A stretch of 64,000 nt of DNA from Owenia fusiformis (lineage: Eukaryota; Annelida; Polychaeta; Sabellida; Oweniidae). Positions 42,101 through 47,039 of this stretch are shown here, in pieces (position 1 is the stretch's first letter; each line of letters opens with the position of its first letter). The notes beneath the pieces are model-generated. The model saw only the letters and a list, made by a program, of their open reading frames with translations. It ran no database searches and was not told the origin of the DNA. Made by a program: the position numbers and the translations under genes. The stretch covers positions 25,220,822 to 25,284,821 of the forward strand of contig CAIIXF020000008.1 of NCBI GenBank assembly GCA_903813345.2. The letters are read 5' to 3'.

Positions 42101-42251
42101 GGAGGAGATGGACTCTTGGATACGCAAGATATCCGCAGCAGCTGGAGAAAGTAGCGGTGGAGCCTCACCTGAACGATCCCAGACCCTACCTTTAGATACA
42201 TCCAAAAAAGAAGAACACAAAAAGAAGGGATTTTTTACAATAAAGAAATAG
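1..42251 (+). CDS. SPTBN1: Beta-spectrin (conventional, SPTBN-type), 40 exons, 5' partial
   Basis: Membrane-skeleton crosslinker. In the family the N-terminal CH1-CH2 pair binds F-actin, the 17 triple-helical repeats pair antiparallel with alpha-spectrin, repeats 14-15 bind ankyrin, repeats 16-17 form the tetramer site, and the PH domain binds phosphoinositides. Exons join with consistent phase and GT/AG ends to about 2320 residues. Approximate residues: CH1 1-105, CH2 106-240, spectrin repeats 250-2045, acidic/Pro-rich linker 2065-2170, PH 2175-2285, basic tail ending GFFTIKK. Diagnostic stretches include [33 protein letters not shown] and [15 protein letters not shown]. Seventeen repeats plus PH separate it from the giant beta-heavy spectrin (about 30 repeats, SH3). 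Vertebrate SPTBN1 has 2364 residues, so only about 50 N-terminal residues are missing, upstream of base 1. Invertebrates normally carry a single conventional beta-spectrin, so the symbol denotes the family and not a one-to-one orthologue. Confidence 0.97.
445..618 (+). CDS. SPTBN1: Beta-spectrin exon 2 (CH1 second half)
   Basis: Residues 48-105, [19 protein letters not shown] to [10 protein letters not shown], phase 0 at both ends. The HCLENVDK and [13 protein letters not shown] motifs are typical of the spectrin/alpha-actinin CH1 domain and complete it. Confidence 0.97.
619..2875 (+). other. Intron 1, 5' part: nothing recognised
   Basis: AT-rich intronic sequence. Short open frames here have no family features. 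I see no RNA gene or transposon signature. Confidence 0.6.
2885..4108. mobile_element. 1.22-kb inverted-minisatellite element (Mutator-like or foldback type)
   Basis: Both ends are arrays of a 15-bp unit (CAGTTGTCCGAAACC) in opposite orientation: eight copies at 2895-3014 and about five at 4026-4103. Tips are GGGTGCACCCCAGTTGTCCG and, reversed, GGGGTCAACCCAGTTGTCCG. The 9-bp direct repeat TTTTATACC flanks the element exactly (2876-2884 and 4109-4117). The inner 1 kb shows no transposase, so it is non-autonomous. Nine-base duplications suit Mutator-like elements. The superfamily call is inference; the boundaries are seen directly. Confidence 0.85.
4118..10920 (+). other. Intron 1, middle: no gene recognised
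   Basis: AT-rich intron. It contains homopolymer C at about 5097-5116, a G/C-run pair near 7150-7195, and a short imperfect palindrome around 5986-6016 centred on attccatggaat. Nothing coding or mobile could be supported. Confidence 0.55.
10923..12551. mobile_element. Pearl/BIV160-like element: 162-bp tandem array with GTCC tract
   Basis: Bounded by an 11-bp inverted repeat TGTCCCCACCA (10923-10933; complement at 12541-12551). A GTCC/GTCT tetranucleotide tract lies at about 10967-11000. It is followed by diverged units and then seven regular units. The anchor gccatttt recurs at 11483, 11645, 11807, 11969, 12130, 12293 and 12456, a period of 162. The combination of about 160-bp repeats with a tetranucleotide tract matches the pearl/BIV160 repeats described from bivalves, which are often linked to Helitron-type elements. 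It is non-coding, and the long minus-strand open frame inside is a by-product of the array. Confidence 0.8.
12552..13300 (+). other. Intron 1, 3' end: nothing recognised
   Basis: AT-rich sequence up to the acceptor of exon 3. No feature supported. Confidence 0.5.
13301..13473 (+). CDS. SPTBN1: Beta-spectrin exon 3 (CH1-CH2 linker and CH2 start)
   Basis: Begins [19 protein letters not shown] and contains [17 protein letters not shown] and [19 protein letters not shown]. It ends two bases into the Arg codon completed by exon 4. The 12.7-kb intron before it carries two transposable elements. Confidence 0.97.
13635..13750 (+). CDS. SPTBN1: Beta-spectrin exon 4 (CH2 middle)
   Basis: Encodes [20 protein letters not shown] and ends [12 protein letters not shown] plus one base (phase 1). 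That base must join exon 5a or exon 5b, both of which begin with the AT of an Asp codon. Confidence 0.97.
14008..14120 (+). CDS. SPTBN1: Beta-spectrin exon 5a (alternative CH2 C-terminus)
   Basis: 113 nt between a good acceptor (ttccaaccag) and donor gtattc. Encodes [25 protein letters not shown] and [13 protein letters not shown]. It fits exon 4 (phase 1) and exon 6 (phase 0) exactly as exon 5b does. It is the more diverged of the two relative to vertebrate SPTBN1 after YYHYF. Including both copies, or neither, shifts the frame, so use should be mutually exclusive. Confidence 0.9.
14412..14524 (+). CDS. SPTBN1: Beta-spectrin exon 5b (alternative CH2 C-terminus)
   Basis: 113 nt, acceptor cttcactcag, donor gtattg. 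Encodes [25 protein letters not shown] and [13 protein letters not shown]. It has the same length and phases as exon 5a and matches it at about 24 of 38 residues. FSKMKA resembles the vertebrate form, so this may be the ancestral copy. Confidence 0.93.
14525..16193 (+). other. Intron 5b-6: nothing recognised
   Basis: AT-rich. I looked for a third copy of the duplicated CH2 exon ([14 protein letters not shown]) and found none. Confidence 0.5.
16194..16381 (+). CDS. SPTBN1: Beta-spectrin exon 6 (CH2 exit helix, start of repeat 1)
   Basis: Residues 240-302: [47 protein letters not shown]. The [10 protein letters not shown] motif links CH2 to the first spectrin repeat. Ends phase 2. Confidence 0.97.
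16409..17404 (-). mobile_element. LINE 3' fragment flanked by 9-bp repeats and inverted ends
   Basis: A minus-strand open frame at 17362-16787 (191 aa) encodes the C-terminal end of a non-LTR retrotransposon. It has [15 protein letters not shown] followed by a zf-RVT-type knuckle (C-x2-C-x8-H-x4-C) in [19 protein letters not shown]. Reverse transcriptase and endonuclease are absent. The segment is bordered by CATATTATT direct repeats (16400-16408, 17405-17413). Both edges carry TTAAGTTTAAGTTTA in opposite orientation, which is unusual for a LINE. It lies antisense in the intron between exons 6 and 7. Confidence 0.78.
17519..17701 (+). CDS. SPTBN1: Beta-spectrin exon 7 (repeat 1)
   Basis: Residues 302-363, [20 protein letters not shown] to [13 protein letters not shown]. 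Repeat 1 core with the [16 protein letters not shown] signature. Confidence 0.97.
17910..18167 (+). CDS. SPTBN1: Beta-spectrin exon 8 (repeats 1-2)
   Basis: [37 protein letters not shown], ending [11 protein letters not shown]. Highly conserved start of repeat 2. Splits an Arg codon at each end. Confidence 0.97.
18357..18495 (+). CDS. SPTBN1: Beta-spectrin exon 9 (repeat 2)
   Basis: [19 protein letters not shown] to [12 protein letters not shown], residues 449-495, ends phase 0 at gtattc. Confidence 0.97.
18696..18858 (+). CDS. SPTBN1: Beta-spectrin exon 10 (repeats 2-3)
   Basis: [20 protein letters not shown] and [20 protein letters not shown], ending DGEVDEE plus one base. Residues 496-550. 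Confidence 0.97.
19180..19625 (+). CDS. SPTBN1: Beta-spectrin exon 11 (repeats 3-4)
   Basis: The longest exon here (446 nt), residues 550-698. [38 protein letters not shown] and [20 protein letters not shown] are typical A- and C-helix cores. Confidence 0.97.
19817..19933 (+). CDS. SPTBN1: Beta-spectrin exon 12 (repeat 5 start)
   Basis: [19 protein letters not shown] to VQSFLKKHK, residues 699-737, phase 0 at both ends. Confidence 0.96.
19934..21239 (+). other. Intron 12-13, with a 27-bp triplication
   Basis: Mostly unremarkable. At about 21146-21218 the segment tttattgtattgtgacataat is repeated three times, shortly before the exon 13 acceptor. Confidence 0.6.
21240..21482 (+). CDS. SPTBN1: Beta-spectrin exon 13 (repeats 5-6)
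   Basis: [16 protein letters not shown] to [15 protein letters not shown], residues 738-818, phase 0. The long C helix of repeat 5 runs directly into helix A of repeat 6. Confidence 0.96.
21667..21813 (+). CDS. SPTBN1: Beta-spectrin exon 14 (repeat 6)
   Basis: [19 protein letters not shown] to [10 protein letters not shown], residues 819-867, phase 0. Confidence 0.96.
22031..22183 (+). CDS. SPTBN1: Beta-spectrin exon 15 (repeats 6-7)
   Basis: [20 protein letters not shown] to [12 protein letters not shown], residues 868-918, phase 0. Confidence 0.96.
22459..22704 (+). CDS. SPTBN1: Beta-spectrin exon 16 (repeat 7)
   Basis: [20 protein letters not shown] and [20 protein letters not shown], ending VWAQLKDM, residues 919-1000. 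The Trp-Ile pair continues helix A begun in exon 15. Confidence 0.97.
22897..23175 (+). CDS. SPTBN1: Beta-spectrin exon 17 (repeat 8)
   Basis: [39 protein letters not shown], ending DPQYIFLGQ, residues 1001-1093. Very close to vertebrate SPTBN1 in this repeat. Confidence 0.97.
23407..23574 (+). CDS. SPTBN1: Beta-spectrin exon 18 (repeats 8-9)
   Basis: [20 protein letters not shown] to FLSKEEVP, residues 1094-1149, phase 0. In the usual protein the next residues are the start of exon 20, but a 45-nt cassette lies between them. Confidence 0.96.
23575..26358 (+). other. Intron 18-20, with minisatellite and small cassette
   Basis: Holds three copies of a 33-bp unit (catggattgatgtcaatata) at about 24054-24146 and the candidate cassette exon at 24528-24572. 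A short stretch at 26069-26160 resembles linker exon 33. No other gene seen. Confidence 0.6.
24528..24572 (+). CDS. SPTBN1: Candidate 45-nt cassette exon in repeat 9
   Basis: Acceptor tattgacag and donor gtatgt flank 15 in-frame codons ([15 protein letters not shown]), phase 0-0. It sits between exons 18 and 20, in the loop joining helices A and B of repeat 9. Without it, exon 18 to exon 20 already gives a continuous repeat (EVP followed by [11 protein letters not shown]), so this would be an optional surface insert. Known families usually lack it here. The polypyrimidine tract is weak, and an alternative donor gtgacg at 24552 would shorten it to 8 codons. Confidence 0.55.
26359..26622 (+). 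CDS. SPTBN1: Beta-spectrin exon 20 (repeats 9-10)
   Basis: [38 protein letters not shown], ending [10 protein letters not shown], residues 1150-1237 (counted without the cassette). [10 protein letters not shown] is a strong repeat 9 signature. Confidence 0.97.
26871..27017 (+). CDS. SPTBN1: Beta-spectrin exon 21 (repeat 10)
   Basis: [26 protein letters not shown]-like [17 protein letters not shown], ending RLYKLQQ, residues 1238-1286. TTG at the exon start is Leu, not an initiator. Confidence 0.97.
27260..27523 (+). CDS. SPTBN1: Beta-spectrin exon 22 (repeats 10-11)
   Basis: [54 protein letters not shown], residues 1287-1374. Confidence 0.97.
27703..27833 (+). CDS. SPTBN1: Beta-spectrin exon 23 (repeat 11)
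   Basis: [20 protein letters not shown] to RVQVEE plus two bases of an Arg codon, residues 1375-1418. Confidence 0.95.
28018..28405 (+). CDS. SPTBN1: Beta-spectrin exon 24 (repeats 11-12)
   Basis: [59 protein letters not shown], ending SETAQQ, residues 1418-1547. Almost a whole 106-residue repeat in one exon. Confidence 0.97.
28612..28820 (+). CDS. SPTBN1: Beta-spectrin exon 25 (repeat 13)
   Basis: [40 protein letters not shown], ending SEHPE plus two bases, residues 1548-1617. Strongly conserved stretch preceding the ankyrin-binding region. Confidence 0.97.
29100..29304 (+). CDS. SPTBN1: Beta-spectrin exon 26 (repeats 13-14, ankyrin region)
   Basis: [50 protein letters not shown], residues 1617-1685. 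In the family repeats 14-15 form the ankyrin-binding surface. The conserved [16 protein letters not shown] helix marks it. Confidence 0.97.
29460..29834 (+). CDS. SPTBN1: Beta-spectrin exon 27 (repeats 14-15, ankyrin region)
   Basis: [60 protein letters not shown], ending TLGTQ, residues 1686-1810. This is the most conserved part of beta-spectrin outside the CH domains, consistent with ankyrin binding. Confidence 0.98.
30420..30960. repeat. Tandem array of 128-153-bp units in intron 27-28
   Basis: Four units. The motif gcgattttgttcatatttgg recurs near 30425, 30578, 30711 and 30840, with paired tgacacttttggtagaagg and aaaatggccgccattt blocks. It looks like the core of a non-autonomous tandem-repeat element of the kind seen elsewhere in this window. 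Clear termini were not found. Confidence 0.75.
31175..31288 (+). CDS. SPTBN1: Beta-spectrin exon 28 (repeat 15)
   Basis: [20 protein letters not shown] to [12 protein letters not shown], residues 1811-1848, phase 0. Confidence 0.97.
31623..31753 (+). CDS. SPTBN1: Beta-spectrin exon 29 (repeat 16)
   Basis: [37 protein letters not shown], ending TQEKP plus two bases, residues 1849-1892. Start of the tetramerisation end of the chain. Confidence 0.97.
31866..33670. mobile_element. 1.8-kb unit bounded by 469-bp direct repeats
   Basis: The segments 31864-32332 and 33202-33670 showed no mismatch over 469 bp when read side by side. They enclose 869 bp of unrelated AT-rich DNA without an open frame. 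GAAG precedes the first copy (31862-31865) and follows the second (33671-33674), suggesting a 4-bp target duplication around an element starting GGTCAATACAAC and ending TTTCTACC. It lacks TG..CA ends, a primer-binding site and a purine tract, so it is not a convincing LTR element. A recent duplication or an assembly artefact is possible. Confidence 0.7.
33732..33870 (+). CDS. SPTBN1: Beta-spectrin exon 30 (repeat 16)
   Basis: [20 protein letters not shown] to [10 protein letters not shown], residues 1892-1938. [11 protein letters not shown] is diagnostic. The acceptor lies only 61 bases after a 469-bp repeat copy. Confidence 0.97.
34156..34437 (+). CDS. SPTBN1: Beta-spectrin exon 31 (repeats 16-17, tetramer site)
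   Basis: [60 protein letters not shown], residues 1939-2032. In the family, partial repeat 17 (helices A and B) pairs with helix C of alpha-spectrin to make the tetramer. QFxRDASVAExWL marks it. Confidence 0.98.
34758..34897 (+). CDS. SPTBN1: Beta-spectrin exon 32 (end of repeats, linker start)
   Basis: [40 protein letters not shown], residues 2033-2079. Coiled-coil character ends here and the low-complexity linker begins. Confidence 0.93.
35104..35213 (+). CDS. SPTBN1: Beta-spectrin exon 33 (acidic linker)
   Basis: [19 protein letters not shown] and a Glu/Ala-rich end (EELQAAAA), finishing phase 1. Linker sequence is not conserved between animals, so support is mainly splice phase and composition. 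If the donor is not used, the frame runs on to a stop at 35387 and would give a short isoform without PH. Confidence 0.9.
36171..36224 (+). CDS. SPTBN1: Beta-spectrin exon 34 (54-nt linker cassette)
   Basis: Phase 1-1, encoding [18 protein letters not shown]. Acceptor tttataatag and donor gtaagt are good. Its length is a multiple of three with symmetric phase, so it can be skipped without changing the frame. Confidence 0.8.
36225..39147 (+). other. Linker intron with degenerate tandem repeats
   Basis: Contains a candidate 45-nt cassette (37569-37613). Around 37800-37910 there are short degenerate tandem repeats (cccttag..ttcaaat..tggttgttgctt). Nothing else recognisable. Confidence 0.5.
37569..37613 (+). 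CDS. SPTBN1: Possible 45-nt linker cassette
   Basis: Acceptor tatttcctattag and donor gtaaac enclose a phase 1-1 open segment ([15 protein letters not shown]), matching the phase of the neighbouring linker exons. No homology can be claimed for it. Chance occurrence in a 3-kb intron is a real alternative. Confidence 0.27.
39148..39204 (+). CDS. SPTBN1: Beta-spectrin exon 35 (57-nt linker cassette)
   Basis: Acceptor tttctccag, donor gtaagt, phase 1-1, encoding [19 protein letters not shown]. Pro/Ser/Ala-rich like the vertebrate linker. A likely optional cassette. Confidence 0.78.
40026..40079 (+). CDS. SPTBN1: Beta-spectrin exon 36 (54-nt linker exon)
   Basis: Phase 1-1, encoding [17 protein letters not shown]. 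Basic and serine-rich, resembling the segment just before PH in other beta-spectrins. Skippable in frame. Confidence 0.85.
40348..40489. repeat. Hairpin (about 62-bp arms) in intron 36-37
   Basis: Arms 40348-40410 and 40429-40489 are near-complementary around an 18-nt loop (from atggaatatgaatttt at one end to its complement at the other, with a mismatch near the middle). This fits a MITE-like palindrome. No target duplication seen. Confidence 0.75.
40679..40757 (+). CDS. SPTBN1: Beta-spectrin exon 37 (PH start)
   Basis: [20 protein letters not shown] and AKKASHR. GxLxRKHEWE is the first PH strand of beta-spectrins, and its basic residues are those used for phosphoinositide binding in the family. 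Confidence 0.96.
41149..41224 (+). CDS. SPTBN1: Beta-spectrin exon 38 (PH middle)
   Basis: [20 protein letters not shown] and KRAKA. SRSW..LYAVL...LxFYKD are PH strands 2-4. Confidence 0.97.
41529..41675 (+). CDS. SPTBN1: Beta-spectrin exon 39 (PH)
   Basis: [39 protein letters not shown], ending QCKDN, phase 0. Strands 5-7 of PH. The donor gtaagt opens a minisatellite intron that remains open in the same frame. Confidence 0.97.
41676..42101 (+). repeat. Intron 39 composed entirely of a 35/36-bp minisatellite
   Basis: About a dozen copies of a unit starting attattccatgtttctacta and ending in tttcaccac run from the donor to the acceptor. The last copy supplies the acceptor pyrimidine tract (tgtttctacttgcag). 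Length is 426 nt (142 codons), and the spectrin frame stays open across it from exon 39 into exon 40. Confidence 0.95.
42102..42251 (+). CDS. SPTBN1: Beta-spectrin exon 40 (PH helix and C-terminus)
   Basis: [18 protein letters not shown] supplies the C-terminal PH helix with its invariant Trp. Then [18 protein letters not shown] and the basic end GFFTIKK, stop TAG at 42249-42251. Confidence 0.97.
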   Translation, partial: EEMDSWIRKISAAAGESSGGASPERSQTLPLDTSKKEEHKKKGFFTIKK

Positions 42252-42635
42252 GACTTCTTAATAATATACCATAATACGACTCTTTAAGAGTCATTCTGGA
42301 CTTGTACATTATTATAAAATTAGCTGATTGTCACTGTGCGTGAAGTTTGGGGTGAACAGGGATCAATATAACCTGATCTCGTGTGTGACCTTTCTCCTGG
42401 GGGGTCATCTCTCACCCAGTGTCTAGGTGCAATTTTTGTTTGTGTCATGATATTTAGATCTTGACCTGTGCTTATACTGTAATATTTTACACAGGTAGTA
42501 ATAAGTTTTTATATTGTATTATTATTATGTTATTATAATGCTTTGATATCTGGAACCATATTGTATATATGGTATGCCAAGAGTGTGTCACTGCAAAGCG
42601 CACACTTGTACAATAAATGCCATAAATAACTTCTA
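42252..42635 (+). promoter_or_regulatory. Beta-spectrin 3'UTR with poly(A) signal
   Basis: No open frame of note follows the stop. The first canonical AATAAA is at 42612-42617, giving a 3'UTR of roughly 380 nt. Another AATAAA lies near 43648 and could give a 1.4-kb UTR. The cleavage site is not determined. Confidence 0.55.
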
Positions 42636-42639
42636 TTGT

Positions 42640-45600
42640 AGGTTAAGTTATAGAGTAGTTTATCCAATGCTTATAAAGCCTCTGATGTGACATGAACCTT
42701 GTGATTTTGTAGCATCGATGGTCTCAAATTCAAGCTTAGTTTTGTAGCTCCGTGATTAGAATGCACATTGTATATGCTTCATGATTAAAATGCATATATA
42801 TGTTTATATGCTTCGTGATTAAAATGCATGTATATTTTAAGTGCAGCAAGAATTCAGCAATCCCCTCTTAAGTTGTAGATTAGACTAGCCATCACTGCCA
42901 GCAGACCCAATGTCATCCCAAGTTTCGCGCACATCGATAAATATAAGACAACTGAACATTACATTTATACCTTGTATGTATTATACTGTGATTCACCTTT
43001 CATGCTGTTTAGATGTAAGCCAGATCATTGAAACGTGTGACATTCTGAGAACCTCTCGACCCTAGAGCCTCAATTTTAATTCCCTCACTTGGTCACAGCG
43101 CCATCTATGCAACAAATGAGTCGCTTTATTTCAGTTGCCAAGAATTGGTAGCTGTTTTCAAAACTGGGTACTTATATATCTGAGGCTGTACAAAATTGAT
43201 ATGTTATCTAGACAATTTGGAATATAGGTAGATATGGTCTTAGTGTCTGTGAAACTTTGCGTTTTGTGGCCTAAGAGGTAAGTTTTGATACACCACCACC
43301 ATGTTAACTTAGGCCATTGAAAATATTGTATTTCATCAAATATTTTTTAAATTAGTTAGAAGTGATGCTATAAGGCAGTACAAAGCGCATGTATAAAGAG
43401 GTCAAGGTTATTTGCTTTAATCAGGGTGTAGGCTTAGAATATGCGATCATACCCCTCTTCTCTGCCTCTTGTAGGGGCATTGTAAAATTGTAGATACATT
43501 TTACGCTATACGTATTTTATATTGATGTATTTTTATGTTTAGTGGATATCTGGTTATGAACATTATAGATACAGGAGTTGCATGTTGAGACTAATCATGG
43601 CCCTAAATGATACACATGTGAACAAAGGCTAGGGAAATGTCAGAACTAAATAAAACAGACAATAAACACCTAAATACTACTACTGACTTAGTTCTGTATT
43701 TTCATTAGAATCTATCATCTTTGCAGTTTTGGGAATGCAAAGTTTGGTTAATTCGAAGGGTCACAAATACAGCTTTTAAATGTCTCATATTATTTAGCAT
43801 TGGCATTTCCCTAGCATCAGGCCTATTAAGACATAACTAATATAGAAACAATCATAATAAAACAAGCTTAAAGCTTAATGGTAATTTACAAAACAAACAC
43901 ATGTATATGCGTCAATTATATGGAACTTGAAAATCAAATGAAAATTGATTATTGTGACTGACTCTTGTAGATAAGGTGTAATCTAAGGTGAGCTGTTGTT
44001 TTAAGGTCTTCAACTACAAATCTGCTTGCAAATAATTTCACAATGGTCACAAGTTAATCATTATTAGGACACTTATAGACCAAAGCTGTTGATTTTGTAA
44101 CATTTCACACTTTTAAGAATACAAAACCTCCAGGAAAATAGGTTCATTGTTATTGAATTGACATAATTTTATCATCTTGCTATTTAACGATTTGAAAGAA
44201 TGGCCATTGTGAAAGTGTTTGAGATAATGAGAATATTGTGGGTCCTGCACTACTTTATGTAATACTACTTTACCAGGTGTATGTAATGTGGAAATCTTTG
44301 GAGGAACAGAATTAGTGAGTTGATCATATGCCTACAGTTCTACAACTACACGCTGCATGGATTGACTTCACAGATCTAATACATGTAATGAGACACTGGC
44401 TACTATAAAACAGCAATCAATCAATGTTGCATTTAGTCAAATAGCTTTAAAGGGTGGCTATTCAAAGACTGTTTTATCTCTAGACCCAGGGTGGGATTAA
44501 GTAGTTAACAGCAGCTTGTAATGTGAATTAGAAAAAGGAAGAGAAATTATGTCATATTTTATGATTCTGACAAGTCATAGTTTAGTGGCTCCTTTTCTTT
44601 TTGGCCAAATTTTGCCCAGAGTTTAGACCTTCCAATTCTGTTTTGTAATAAGCTTATTACTATACTATAATAAATATTACAAAACCATACAAGTAAGTTA
44701 TGTTACATTATGATTGTTACCCATTGTGCTCTCTAGCCATATTTATCATAATTTCCTTTGCTACAAGTCAGACAGAGACACCAAGAGGGATTAGATATTG
44801 CAGTGTTCTATCTTGGGATTTTTCTCCACAATATAAATCCTAATTTCACCTGTTTTGCTTAAGTATCTCGATTTTACCCAACTGGTCACATGTGCAAACA
44901 TATTTTCAAGAGTGGTTGCACCCGTATGCCCTAATGCTGGCGAGATCACTCTATTTGGCATGTTACAATCTCGTACATACAGGGTTACATCTCATGAAAA
45001 GCATTGTTCTACTCTATATCTATCACTGCAAGATTGTGTGAATTAATATTTGCCATCCCGTTACAATAAAAAGGACCATTTATATTAAGTATATTCAATT
45101 CATTTTATCTTCCCCCATCTATTGACAGTCCTAAAAACCATAACAGGAAATGAGCAATTTACTATTGCATGTTACAAAAAAACATTTGCAAAAGTGCATA
45201 TGTATTAATTATTTAGGCACAGGATTGGTTCTTTGTGAAGTATATCACTAGTTTATTGTTGCTAACCATCCTTAATCAAGACTAGGTTTAGCCTAGTATC
45301 AAATAAACAATTAATATGAAGCATTGACTCCTGTTCTTAAATCCTTTTCACACAAGGCAAAGTGGATTTACAAGATGGTCCAGTAGTAATGTAGAGAAGA
45401 TGTTGCCATTTTAATACAACTGGACCAATCTTTGTGAAACTTGGTTTAGATGTTCCCCAAACATTGAGTGTAAACCCCAACTATAAAGATTCTGACTGGT
45501 TGATTTTATGGTAACCTGATGTGAGGATGATGTGATGTCACCCAGGGAAAATCTTTTGTTTTAGTAGAAAATGGAATGAAAAATGACAATACATGTATTA

Positions 45601-46087
45601 ATGTTAGTTTTAAACACTCTATTTTATTAAAATCATGTACATTTCATTGCTCAATTTTTATCTACATATTACTCTCCATAATTGCCACCATCAACACTAT
45701 ATTTTTTTTATTGTTGTACCCACTCACTCTGGACAAAAGTAGGGGAATATGGGGCATGCTAATGTTGTGACAGTCCCAACTGATCCACTGTACTGGTTGT
45801 TGTCAGGGTGACCCTGTGTGCTTGGTCATTATCCCATTAAAAACTGTTTATCTGCCCCAGTCGTATTCTTGCTGTTGTGGTGCTTGGTTGAACACATTCT
45901 CAGAAAATAAAATGATCAACTTCAATTTTGAGAAGGGATGTGGAAGAACATTAGTACAGGGATTTTGTATAAGACTAATTTACAGATATTGACTATCATA
46001 AATTCCCATTTCTAAAAAAAATAAATTAAATAGTTATTTTTATAAAAGCACCTTATCAGTATATAAATCTTTTTTCAAATAAACATA
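42640..46087. other. Intergenic: nothing recognised
   Basis: Between the beta-spectrin 3' end and the minus-strand CCDC3-like gene. AT-rich, no convincing gene, RNA or transposon. Confidence 0.5.
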
Positions 46088-46093
46088 TTTATT
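46088..46093 (-). promoter_or_regulatory. Poly(A) signal of the CCDC3-like gene
   Basis: AATAAA on the minus strand about 92 nt beyond the distal stop codon. Its position favours the longer, frameshifted frame as the true end of the gene. Confidence 0.45.
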
Positions 46094-46184
46094 TTGCCAT
46101 TTGTGATGTGAAGTTAATAATTTTGATACATTCATTCCATCTTATGTATCACTGAATTGGAAATTGAATTATCTATATCTGTAT

Positions 46185-46792
46185 CTACATCCCCAAACTT
46201 ATCAGAATCATTGCCAATAACAAGCTGGCAAGTGTGTCTACATTTCCAGCCCCATTGTCTGCTACTATACACGTCTCTGGTGTTACATTACGCATGGGAC
46301 AAGTATCATCCATTGTCACAGCTGTGACATTTGAGAATCCACAAATGTTTCAACTGTTTGTAAATTGTCAGCTTTTGGTTGAAACACAGCTTCTTGTAAG
46401 GCTGTTATTTCTGCTAAACTGAAGCAATGCTCATTATGTGATCCCACTGGACAATCATTTGGATTAAGTGCTATTATGTACGTCCCATTCTCAACCATCT
46501 GCATGCTTCCCTTGCAGCTGTCCATTACAACAATTCCAACTATACCAATACTTGTGTTTCGAAACTCCTGGACAGCAATTGAGGATTTGAACACACAATG
46601 TACCTCAAATTCACCAATATTAAGATCCATGTTACTGGTATTAAAGAGAAAGGTTGCAAGGAGCACATTTTCAGCCTCTTTCATAATCTTCACTGGTCCA
46701 TATTTTGGATGGGCCACATCTTGTTTCACTAAAGAACATCCCTGATAAATCTCCAGTTGTACGAGAACAACTATTGCAAAGACCCAATTCAT
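46185..46792 (-). CDS. Secreted CCDC3/NTR-like protein with GPI-like tail; apparent frameshift
   Basis: Starts at ATG 46792-46790. A signal peptide (MNWVFAIVVLVQLEIYQGCS) leads into a cysteine-bearing beta-rich domain: NVLLATFLF, GEFEVHCVFKSS, DSCKGSMQMVENGTYIIAL, ITALQEAVFQPKADNLQTVE. The order of these blocks resembles the secreted family that includes vertebrate CCDC3 (favine) and, more loosely, NTR/agrin-NtA domains. The first frame stops at 46316. An overlapping -1 frame continues with the expected NxCGFSNV, CPMRNVTPETC and a hydrophobic end (NVDTLASLLLAMILISLGM), stop at 46185. That tail looks like a GPI-attachment signal. One missing base near 46338-46346 (the TTT after GAAACA) would unite the frames. 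This could be a sequencing/assembly error, a polymorphism or a young pseudogene. Family assignment is by pattern memory only. Confidence 0.62.
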
Positions 46793-46981
46793 CTTATTAT
46801 GCTCTACCTGAAAAAATCAATGACTCATATTTTAAAAAAATGAATGATCACTTTTTGTTTAGTTCCTTCATTTTGTTATTGTGAATCAAAACCTCTACAG
46901 TCTAAATAAAGTATTATAGAATCAACAAAAAGTTCTAAAAAGCAAGTCCAATGTCCTGTTTATAAGAACACCTATTCTTAC

Positions 46982-47030
46982 CTTTGAAGATGGATTCTAG
47001 CAATACTATCCAACATATACTTGTTAAGAC
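46982..47030 (-). other. Probable 5'UTR exon of the CCDC3-like gene
   Basis: Minus-strand donor AAAG|gtaagaatag (46981) pairs with acceptor tttttcag at 46808, which lies 15 bases upstream of the ATG. This implies a 174-nt intron (46808-46981) in the 5'UTR. The upstream edge of the exon is a guess. Confidence 0.45.
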
Positions 47031-47039
47031 TCGATCTTC

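Noticed and set aside
41729-42195. Separate His/Phe/Tyr-rich open frames in other frames of intron 39
   Set aside because: They follow from the minisatellite. Only the frame continuous with exons 39 and 40 is of interest.
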